Source: Rhynchosporium graminicola
Lineage: Eukaryota > Ascomycota > Leotiomycetes > Helotiales > Ploettnerulaceae
Direction: 5' to 3'
NCBI GenBank assembly: GCA_900074885.1
Contig: FJUW01000091.1
Location: 1 to 64,000, forward strand
DNA length: 64,000 bases
In this document: in pieces, positions 54,201-64,000 of the stretch
Layout: every line of letters begins with the position of its first letter
Numbering within the stretch: the first letter of the stretch is position 1
Program-made: the position numbers and the translations under genes
The notes under the pieces: generated by a model
Told to the model about the DNA's origin: nothing
What the model saw: the letters and a program-made list of their open reading frames with translations, nothing else
The model's database searches: none

Positions 54201-57200
54201 CTCGAAAGGATTCTTACTTAATACTTAGGATCGATAAGCTCTTAACTCGTATATCTAAAGTAATAATCTTTACTAAACTAGATATCCGAGTAGTATTTAA
54301 CTATATCTATATAGACCCCGAATCCGAGGAATATACTACCTTCCGAACCCGCTTCGGATCCTATAAATATAAAGTATTACCTTTTAAGCTATATAATAGA
54401 CCTAGTATATACTAGTGATATATAAATAATATACTATTAGACTACTTAGATAATTTCTATATAACTTATTTAGATAATATTCTTATATACTCGGAAATAC
54501 TCTAAGAATATAAGGAATATATCAAATTAGTACTATAATACTTAATAGATACTAGACTCTAAGTAGATATTAAGAAAAGCGAATTCTATATTACTCGGAC
54601 TAAATACCTTAGATATATTATTACTACTAATAGAATCGAGCCAGATCCCGAGAAAGTAGTACTATTAGTAGACTAGAAGTACCCTAAAATAGTAATAGCT
54701 ATGAAATCCTTCTTAGGATTCTATAAGTTCTACTATTAATTTATTCGGAATTTCGGCCTTATTACTAAACCTCTCTTAGTGCTTACTCGGCCTATAGTAC
54801 TATAGAATTTCACTAACGATTATAAGAAGTCTTTCGACGATTTATATTAATAGCTACTATTAGTATAGAAACTATACTATTTCGACCCTGAATTATAGAC
54901 TAAACTAGAAACTAATACCTTTAATAATATAATAGCTAGAGTTATCTCTTAATTATATAAAGATAACTAGTAATATCTAATTAGATTCTACTCCTATATT
55001 CTTAATAAATATGAACTAAACTAGGAGATCTAAAATAAGGAGCTATATACTATTATTAAGTCTTTCCGGAAATAGAGACCGGAACTCATATCTCTACGAT
55101 ACTATACTAGCGTATATATAAACTATTAATCCTTAGAATACTTTATAACTACTAAGGTCCTAACTAATAAGTAAGCTAAATAAATAGAATTCCTTTCCGA
55201 ATTCAACTTTTAAATTATATATACACTTAGTAAAGATAATACTAAAGCTAATATCCTTAGCTATAAGGAATAAGATCTAAGGATATAGGAATAATAGAAA
55301 TAGGATAATAGATCTCGGGTTTTACTACCTCTAGACTACTTAGACCTTAAGATTAACGCGGAACTAGCTAAGTATTATATCGATTAAATCAGTTATATAT
55401 ACTTAATATTACTAGGGACTAATACGCTACTAGAACTTATATATAACTCCTTTAATTTAATCGAGAAACTATACTAATTCAACTAAGAATTATTCTCTAA
55501 GGAATAAAATATATTAAGAGATAGCTATATTATTAATAATAGTTTACTATTTTATAATAGTTATCTATATATATAATACTATACTCTACTATATACCTGT
55601 TTAATTAGCGAAGTCTATAATTAAGTTTCCTCTACTTATCTAAATACTCGTAAGACCGCTGAAATAATTTCTACCTATTACTACTAGAAAGGACTTATAT
55701 CGGATATAAAATAGTATACTCGTAATTACCGCTCCTATTAGTACTCTTATCCGAAGTATACGAAACAGTAAGGATTCGTCTACCTATTACCGGTGCTTAG
55801 CTACCCTATATAGCACTTAGCTATAGATTTTAAAGACTTCTTACCTAATAACTAAGGATTTAATAGGATATTAGTATTTATCGACCGCCTAAGGAAAGAC
55901 TCTATATCGATACCGTGCTACTATAATATCGATACCCGTAGGATAGCGATATTATTTATCTAATAGATATATTATTTCGGATATACTCCTAAGTTAATTA
56001 TATCCGACTAAGGAGCTTAGTTAGTCTTATTCTTCTAGTAAGAGTTTTACTATATAATTAGAGTTAAGGTTAAGCTCTTTACTTCCTTCTACTAGTAAAC
56101 CGATAGATAAATAGAGATTATAAATTAATATATTTACTAACGCTTTAGACCTTTCGTTAATTACTACTAGAGTAACTAGGGCGAATTACTACTAATAATA
56201 AACCGCGCTTAAGTAACCCTGCCTTATAACTCTATTAGTATAGCGCTATATACCCTTAAATATAGTATATTACTATAGAATAGCTAGGACTAGAAGTAAT
56301 CTACCGGATTAATACTATAAGAGAAGCTTAATTATACTAATACTAAATCCCTAGCTAAACGTGCTAAATCCGCTATCGAGATTATAAAAGCTAATATACT
56401 AGCTACTTAGTATAAGATAAGCGCTATAACTGACCCGAAACGGCGTAGTATCGACTAAGAAGTTAGAGATAAGGTATTTCTCTCTATAAAGAACCTTAAG
56501 AATCACTAGCTAAGTAAGAAGCTATCTAGTCTCTAGGTAGGACTATACTAAGTCTTAGCTAAGATCGGATACTCCTATAAGCTAGATTTACCCCCGGGAT
56601 CTTCTATTTATAATATATTCGCTCTCGAATTACTCTTTAAGGACTCGGACGACCTATTACTAAGCTAAGAGTTATAAAACCTACCCCTAGAAGTTATCAC
56701 TACTTAAGAAGAGTAAGAGTTATAAGATATACTCGCTATATAGCTTCTATAAAGTAATCTAAAGTATTAAGTTAGCTAGTTAAGCTATAACCCGGACTTA
56801 ACTTAGTATAACGCTCCCGACCTAATAAGTACTCTATATAAGCTTAGAGACTTCTATATTACTAACTTAAGTAAACCTAGACTTTCGCATAAACTAGAAT
56901 AGTAGATTAAGGCCTAGGAAGACAGAATAGATAACTATAGTTACTTAGAGGATAATAAGCTATTATAGTTACTAGTATTAGAATTTATTACTAAGGATAA
57001 TCCCCTGATTATATTCCGTAATAACGCTATATCTAGAACTCTACTTCTTTAACTACTTCTACTTTACTAGCTTTCTCCCCTAAGTTCTCTAGAGCTTCTA
57101 GTAAATCTGGAATATCTAGAACTAGAACTACTATATCTAACTTCTTACTTAAGTCTACTAATATAGCTTTAGTAATAGACCGAGTATAATAGCTTATCCT

Positions 57201-58490
57201 ATAGGCTTTCTTCTTTAGAGAGGGTCCGGGAGTATCTAGATCTAACGCTATCTCTAAACTAGAAAGTAAATTCCTCTTTCCCTTAGTATTAGATATTATA
57301 GCTTTAAATATAGCTTTCTTTACAAATTCCCGTATAATACTATTTAATTCCTTCGTTTACTTTAACGCTATTTTAGCTATTAATTTAGACTTCGCCGAAT
57401 CGACTATTAGAAGATCTAAATCTTATATCGCGTTAGTATTATACTAGTATCTAAGAGTTTAAGATTATAACTTACTATTTTAATAAACTTTAACTTCTTA
57501 AATACTTTCTCTATAGAATACCTTAAAGCTTAAGTCTCTACTAATTATATAGTAGTAATCTCTAACGTAGTAATAAGAGTAGCAGATTTCGCAAGACGAT
57601 AGATCTAATTAATAGCCTTATAAGTAGCTATAATACTATCTCGATTCAGCTTCGTATCCTTAGCTTCGCCGCTAGGAAGTAAACCGGATAAAATAATATA
57701 CTCTATATTAACGTAATTAAGTAATTATAACGCGTTAGTATATATAACTACGTTTAAGTTCAAGTAACTTATATACTTATAACTACTCTTTAACGCTAAA
57801 TAATACTTATAAAGCTTAGAGTTAGGCTTATTAAACGAGTATAAGAGTTCTAAAACAGGAGTATTATTATACTTTATCTTAAGGAAAGCGCGAATATATT
57901 ATAAGTAATATATATAATACGCCGCCGAAAGAGTACTAGTAGGAACTAGTAAAGGCACTATAGGAGTTAGCGTTATAGATCTATAAAACCCTCGTATCGC
58001 ACTTAAGGACTATCCCTAAACCTAAGATAAGAAACTTACTTATATTAAGAGAAGAGTTAATTAGGTCGATTGATATATAAGATTATAGCAGACTACTATA
58101 GTAGTTAGTAATAATACTTATTCTAGGAGCTATATTATAGTCTAGGGAGAATAAACTTATAAGTTAAAGTAATTATCGCAGTTGAAAAGGAAAGGCTCTA
58201 ATATTAATAAACCTCTTCCTTTATATACTCTACGCCCTACTTAAACTCGACTCCTATTATAAATAGATAAAGTAAATACCGCTTACCGCCCGATTTAGAA
58301 GCTACGACTAATATAGTACTATTATAGCGACGTAACTAGTTAGAACCTGATAAAAGAATTTACTACTACTAAAGAGCGGCTAGCGCCTATTACGCGAATA
58401 TCGACGAAAACAGTTATAATAAAGACTAATTCTAGTATAAACTATAACCTTCCGAGCTTAGGGTTAAGCTCTTCTTAGGGGGGGGGGTAA

Positions 58491-58754
58491 TATAATAATA
58501 GCTCACCTGAATATTATATAAGAAGAAGGATAGATAATAGGGCCTAAGTTCATAGGTATCCCGGCAGAACTAGTATCCGACCCGGTATAGTATCGGACTA
58601 GTACTAGTATATATATATAAGGTGCTTTATATTCTATCTCTCTTCTTCTTCCTTCCTTATCTTTTTATTTCCTTTATAGTAGACTATATAAGATCGCTCT
58701 TAGCCTCCCTACTCGTTTATTCTTACTTGTATACCGCCTTAAGTCTTGTGTCGT
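58491..58754 (+). repeat. gypsy-A 3' LTR, end lost in the gap
   Basis: Starts TATAATAATAGCTCACC after a poly-G tract; the last few bases are masked by N. Confidence 0.85.
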
Positions 58755-58819
58755 NNNNNNNNNNNNNNNNNNNNNNNNNNNNNNNNNNNNNNNNNNNNNN
58801 NNNNNNNNNNNNNNNNNNN
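58755..58819. other. Assembly gap (65 N)
   Basis: A run of N at the gypsy-A 3' LTR / gypsy-B junction; the true length is unknown. The reading frame of the short open frame that starts at 58622 runs through it and is not a gene. Confidence 0.99.
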
Positions 58820-61800
58820 ATAGGTCGGCGACTTCTAAGGCGTTAATAAGCTTAAAGTTATCTATAGAGTCGGAGCTATTCCGGAGGTTACTTATAAGTA
58901 GTACTAGATCGATTTAGTCTTCGCGTAGCAGCTACTATAAACGCTAAATTCTTTTAGCGTTATTCTAGTTATCTAATTTATCTGTTCTACGAGAGAGAGC
59001 GTCAGCGAGTAGATTATACTTCCTAGGTCGATAGGTAATTATAAAGTTATAATCTGCGAGTAGCTCAGCCTATCAGGCTTATTATACGTTTAGCTATTTA
59101 GAAGTTATAAAGTACTTAAGAGCTTTATAATTAGTAATAACGCGGATCTGATATAGTGCGCTTACGAGCTCAGATCTCTAGTTACTAAAAGATCGTATAA
59201 TTACGAGTATTTCCTTATCGTAAATAGCGTAATTAAGCTCGGCAAGTAGTATAGTCTTAGAGAAGTAGGCTACTAGGAACTAGTCTTTATCATACTATTA
59301 CGATAGTATACCTGCTATTACTCTATTACTAGCGTCTATTTCGATTATATAAGGTAGATATTACTAATAGTAGTAGAGAAGTAGTGCCGAAGTGAGAGCG
59401 TGCTTTAGGTAATTAAAAGCATCTTTATACTCCCTAGCGAACCGAAATAACACGTTGTTTTTAGTAAGTTATATAAGAGGTTTCGCGATAATTCCGTAGT
59501 CCTTAATAAATCGTTAGTAGAAGTTATAAAAGCCTAAGAACGATTATACGCCCTTAACTATAGTTAAGTAATTCTAAGATTATATAATATTAACTTTCTT
59601 AGGGTCTACCTCGATCCTAGAAGTAGAGATAATAAATCTAAAGTATTTAGTACGAGTAACGTTAAATTCATACTTCTTAAGGTCAGCTTATAATCTAGCG
59701 TCTTATAATTATTATAGTATCTTATATACGTATAATTAATACTATAGTAGGTCGTTAGAGTAGATTAGAATATCGTCTAGATATATTATATAGAAGTCGT
59801 CTAAGTAGTCGAATAAGATATTATTCATATATCGCTAATACGTCGCAGGGCCGTTAGTTAGACCGAAAGGGAGTACCTTATACTTATATATATTATAACA
59901 GGTCCGGAAGGTCATATACTCTTCAGAGGCTAGATCTATTCGAATTCGGTAGAACGCTTAGCGAATATCCAGTTTAGTAAATATCTTAATAGTTAAGATT
60001 CTGGCTAGCGTTTTATCGATTAATAGCAGTAGATATTAATCCTTTCTCGTGAGGTTATTAAGTACGCGAAAGTCGATATAGAATCTTAGACTTTTATTAG
60101 CTTTCTTAACGAAAAGAATAGGTATAGCGTATAATACTTAAGAAGGTTCAATAAAACCTTTAGCTAAGTTATTAGTAATATACGCCTTAATAACTTTAAG
60201 TTCTTTAGCTGATATCTTATATAAGGGGGAGTATTTAAAGCTCTTCTCAGCCCTTTCCTTAAGCTTAATTCGGTGATCGTATAAGCGATAAGAAGGGAGA
60301 ATATCGCTAGCTTCCTTAGAAAAGACGTATACCTACTAGCTATACTCGTGAGGGATCTATAGTTCTGAATCTAATTCGCTTAAGCTAATAGCAAATTACT
60401 AGGCGGTTTTACGACGTTCCGTAAGGTCAATAGTTAAAGATACGATAATAGTATTACGTTACTGAACTGCGATTCGGTCGTTAATAAGCTTATCTATCTC
60501 GTGAAAGGTAATAAAGAAAATCTTATTATTAAAAGACTTCTAGCGTTTATATAAGAGATAGAAAGCTAAGCTACTAATTATATAAATCTCTAGCGCAGGA
60601 GGCTCTAGAAGAGGTCTAAGCATATAAGGTGATCTTAGTCGCTTCCGAAATATCGTAGCAGCTATATTTATACTTTAAGTAGCTTCTATTAAGTCGCGAG
60701 ATAGTGTTCCGAGCAACTATTAATCTATAGTATAAATTATATAGGCGTAATCTTATATATAGGTCTTTAATATAAAGACTTCTAATTAGAGTTAAAGTAG
60801 AGATTCACGCGGAATATAAGCGATAATATCGCTGAATCGTACGCACTTCGGCTATATATTAGTAGCTTCTCTAGAGTATAAAGACTTCTCTTTATTACTC
60901 TATTCTTATTCTTTAGATAATAAACACTTAGGCTTATCGTGTCTATAATAAGTAGTATAAACGCCGGAGAAACGGTCCTGACTAATCAGCAGTAGTAATA
61001 GAGAGTTAGTTACCTATAGAATACTCTCTAGAGGAGAGTTTTAGATATTTTTATAGCTATAAGTCTCCCTAGAAGTACGCTTCCGAGCTAGTAATAGTCA
61101 TTTGATAATAGAGATAGAGTTAATAATAGCTCGAATATTAATAAGAGAGTTAGCTGCGCTTTACTATTCCTTATACGCTTCCTAGAACTAATTAAGGCGT
61201 TCGTTTCGTTCGTTAGCGTCGTATTAGTAGCGCTAGTAAGTATAGTATTTACGTAAGTCCTTAATCTCGATCGGAGAGCTATAAATGTTACTAAGAGGAG
61301 TATATAGTAGCTAAATAATCTATCGTTTAGAAGTATCTAAGAGTACTTGATATTCCGAAAGCTAGGTCCTTCCGAGTATAATACTATAGTTTCCGAGAGT
61401 AGTAATAAGAAAGGGAGTAAATACCTAAACGTGATAATCTACTATTAAATTAAGTATCGTATAGTAACTAATAGTACTACTATTAACGCTATTAAAGCTT
61501 TTGATAGGAATTGCGTTTAGTAGAGAGTAAATTAAAGGTTTTAAGAAGAAGGAAAGAGATTTAAGAAAAGAATAATTAATAAAATAGTATCTATTAGCTC
61601 TAGAATTGAGAAGTACAAGTAGCTTATACGAGAGTCCGTTCTTAGTAAGAGTAGCACGTATAGTAAACGATTAACTACTAAGAAGCTTCGTAAGGTTAAG
61701 ATATTATATATCTCGTATACTACCTAGGAAGGAGTCTTTCCCTAGGCGTAGTCTTTTACTAGCGGTTTAATATACTCCTAAGCGTCGTTATACGTTTCTT

Positions 61801-63324
61801 CGTTATTATTATCTTCTAACTTACTATTAATATTATTATTAGCGTTAATTATATTAATTCGATACGGAGTATTAGGTCGAGCTAACGATAAGCGTAAGTA
61901 TAAGGTAGGCGTAAAGTAATAAGGAGTATTCGCCGGCGATTATGCACGAGGCGTGTTATTTCGTGCAGAGTATAGTACTTATTTACTAGTTGCACTAGTG
62001 TTCTCGGGCGTAAGAAGACTAATTTGCAGATAAGAAGAGGAGTTAGTACTACGGCGCTAGGAGGAGGTATTTATAGGGCGTTCCCGAGTCGCGCTAGCTT
62101 TAGCTGAAGACTCGGAATAGTAAGTCTTTTCAATAAATTAACCTTAGTCTTCAGCTTATATAGCCTTAATATATTCTTCTAGTGTCCTTAACGTTCGGTA
62201 CTATTAGAAGAGCTATTTCCGTAGCTATGCAGGTAGCTTCTCCTATAAGTCCATTTTCAGAGTCGATTAATTATTTACTCTAGCTTTACGAGCTAGCATA
62301 CGAAACTCGTAGTAGAACGTCTAGAAGGTCTACTTATAATCTATCTTTAGCGCGGAGTAGCTAGCTCTTGCAGTTTATTAGTCGTATAGATTAGATAAGA
62401 AGGAGACGAGTTAAGTGATTATATCGAGTGAATCGATTATACTACCTTCTTTATTGTATTCTAGTTCTAAGAATAAGGGTTCTAGGTAAGTTCTAGCTAT
62501 TCCTTCCGTTTAGTTAAGTAACTAATCTTTATAGTAATCTTCGTCGATAAAGTAGCTAGAGTAGTACCGGAGGGCGTTACGTATCTATACTTCCTAGAGT
62601 TTTAGAGAGTAGTCGATTCTATTAGAGAGCTTATTTAGAAGATTCGGTATCTTCTCTATACGCGTAGCGTATAATATTAACGATATTCCTCCGGTAGATT
62701 ATTCTCGATAACGATTATTAGGCATAAGAGTAGCGTTATCTTCTTTAATTAATAGTAGCGGTATTATACGCGATTAAACGTTATTAAATAATATAGACTT
62801 AGTAGAGCGCTAAGTAATTAACTAGCGTAGTTCTAGGAACTTATCCTATAACTAACGTAGTTCTGCAGATAAGTTAGCGTTTAATTATCTCTCCTCCGCG
62901 AGCTTCCTTTCTGCCTCTTATAGCTAGTAAGCGTAGTCTTCCTATAAGTTACTTATAGTTACTATTGATATAGGGGTATTATCGGGGAGGTTTAGCGACT
63001 TAGTAAGTTCATTAATTATAGTAGGAGTTAGGGAGCTTAACTCGGACGAGGCGTTATCGCGAGTACTCTCTACTATAGAGAGAGGTAGGTTACGATAAGT
63101 ATTACGAGTCGCTGAAGAATAGGAGGTAAAGGGAGTCGGAGAACCGGTAGTCGATTTATCGGACTTAAGTTACTTCGGTTTAGGTGCTATTATTTAAGTT
63201 TATACTTAGTATAGGCCTTCTCTGTATAGCGTAGTCTCTTGCGTTTAGTAGCTCTAGGTATAGAAGTATAATATAAGTAGATATTTACTATCTTCCTAGA
63301 CGTAAGTAAAAGAGTTATAGATAA

Positions 63325-63559
63325 TATAACGCTTACTCTAGAAAGGTCTTAAAACTACCTGAGTAATAAGATCTTATATTACTATGAATATGAAGTAGTA
63401 AGAATCACTTGAGAATTTATAACTAAGGAGTAAAGAAGTAGAGAGAGGAGGGAAGTATATATATGAAAAGGGGCCCCTAAACTCTACTCGTGTAATCTCG
63501 CTTAGCAGTAAGTGTTTCTACCAATAGGGAGAAACCTCTAAACCTGACCAGTCGTCACA
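63325..63559 (-). repeat. gypsy-B 5' LTR
   Basis: 235 bp and nearly identical to 49487-49722 except for C/T and G/A changes. It is followed by the target duplication GTAAG. Confidence 0.85.
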
Positions 63560-63564
63560 GTAAG

Positions 63565-64000
63565 AATATTCTATAAACTTAATTAGACTTTATCTCTGAC
63601 TTTAAACTCCGGGGCTTACTAGTAGTAATAGTTAGTAACCTCTTCTTAGACTTATTACGCTACTACTATTACTATCTATACTTATTCTTTATCGTCTTAT
63701 AGCTTCTTTAAGATTATATCTACTTTTTAAATAGATAAGTAGTTAGTAGTAATAGTAGGTTCGTTTTCGATATCTAAATCGATATATCATATATAGTAAC
63801 TATAGACTAGAAAGAAAGAGCTTACTCTTATTAATATAGTATCTCGATTATTAATCACTACTTCTACTGATAGTAGTATATTGAAATAATCGTCTTATAC
63901 GAAGTCTACGAATAAATATAAATACGTCTCTAATATCTAGTTTATCCTCTCTATAGAGCTATTAGTTTCCGAGTAATAAGCTATAGGAAGGCGTTATGTA
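63565..64000 (-). mobile_element. Gypsy-C interior continuing past gypsy-B
   Basis: Degraded TA-rich sequence that continues 49073-49486 once gypsy-B and one GTAAG are removed. It leaves the window at 64000. I see no intact frame. Confidence 0.5.

Larger units (their letters stand above)
50980..58758 (+). mobile_element. Ty3/gypsy element gypsy-A, nested in gypsy-B
   Basis: The 5' LTR is 50980-51247 (268 bp). The 3' LTR starts at 58491 after a poly-G/purine tract and runs into the N gap at 58755. Between them lies degraded gag (about 51600-52900), a protease region, and reverse transcriptase (54100-54700: FYIDYYKLNTITRKD, TKLDIR, FGSYKYKVLPF). RNase H and integrase-like sequence follow to about 56400, then about 2 kb of unassigned sequence. 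The RT catalytic box reads YLDN (54467-54478) instead of YLDD, a G-to-A change. Stop codons fill all frames. CGCGC precedes the 5' LTR; the matching target duplication would lie in the gap. Confidence 0.88.
49487..63559 (-). mobile_element. Ty3/gypsy element gypsy-B, interrupted by gypsy-A
   Basis: The LTRs at 49487-49722 (3') and 63325-63559 (5') share TGTGACGCTTGC/GTCGTCACA ends and are 235-236 bp. Both sides carry the 5-bp target duplication GTAAG (49482-49486 and 63560-63564). On the minus strand the order is 5' LTR, gag-like region (to about 61000), RT with a YLDD motif at 59783-59772, RNase H region (about 59400-58900), then the gypsy-A insertion, then integrase-side sequence (50979-49730), a purine tract and the 3' LTR. 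The frames are full of TAG/TAA, so it is dead. The assembly gap lies at the inner junction. Confidence 0.85.

Noticed and set aside
58622..58846. 74-codon open frame running through the N gap
   Set aside because: Artefact of translating the gap; it lies in the gypsy-A 3' LTR.

Overview
The window looks like a filamentous ascomycete (Pezizomycotina) genome. Introns are short (about 44-90 nt, GT-AG, with CTAAC-like branch sites), a fungal TRK transporter and an intron-bearing fungal tRNA-Ser are present, and there are two long AT/TA-rich blocks of LTR retrotransposons full of C-to-T style stop codons. That pattern is typical of repeat-induced point mutation (RIP). The species cannot be named from the sequence.

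Layout. 1-6107 is a decayed transposon block: a Ty1/copia copy on the minus strand (LTR 5175-5367) sits in the 3' end of a Ty3/gypsy copy (LTR 5595-5862). 6108-12919 holds a TM2-domain gene whose last intron carries a 4.75 kb copia element (7770-12517, TSD TCTTT). That copia copy is internally deleted and carries a small non-autonomous LTR element (8652-10010). 12920-48357 is ordinary gene-bearing sequence: a small secreted cysteine protein with a partial tandem copy, a VOC/glyoxalase-like protein, a TRK potassium transporter with a frameshift in a pore loop, a two-pass membrane protein, tRNA-Ser(CGA), a lysine-rich nucleolar-like protein, a serine palmitoyltransferase small subunit, an unknown helical protein, the catalytic subunit of DNA polymerase delta, and several unknown or broken coding stretches. 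48358-64000 is a nest of gypsy elements: gypsy-A (50980 to about 58758) inside gypsy-B (49487-63559, TSD GTAAG) inside a third element, with an assembly gap at 58755-58819.

The genes do not form an operon or an obvious biosynthetic cluster; they are independent housekeeping and accessory genes. The points most worth a second look are the intronic copia insertion in the TM2 gene, the secreted-protein gene with its duplicated last exon, the nested retrotransposons with shared LTR modules, the GC-AG intron in POL3, and the frameshift in the TRK pore loop. Multi-exon models were built by eye from splice signals and protein-family continuity; none has transcript support.
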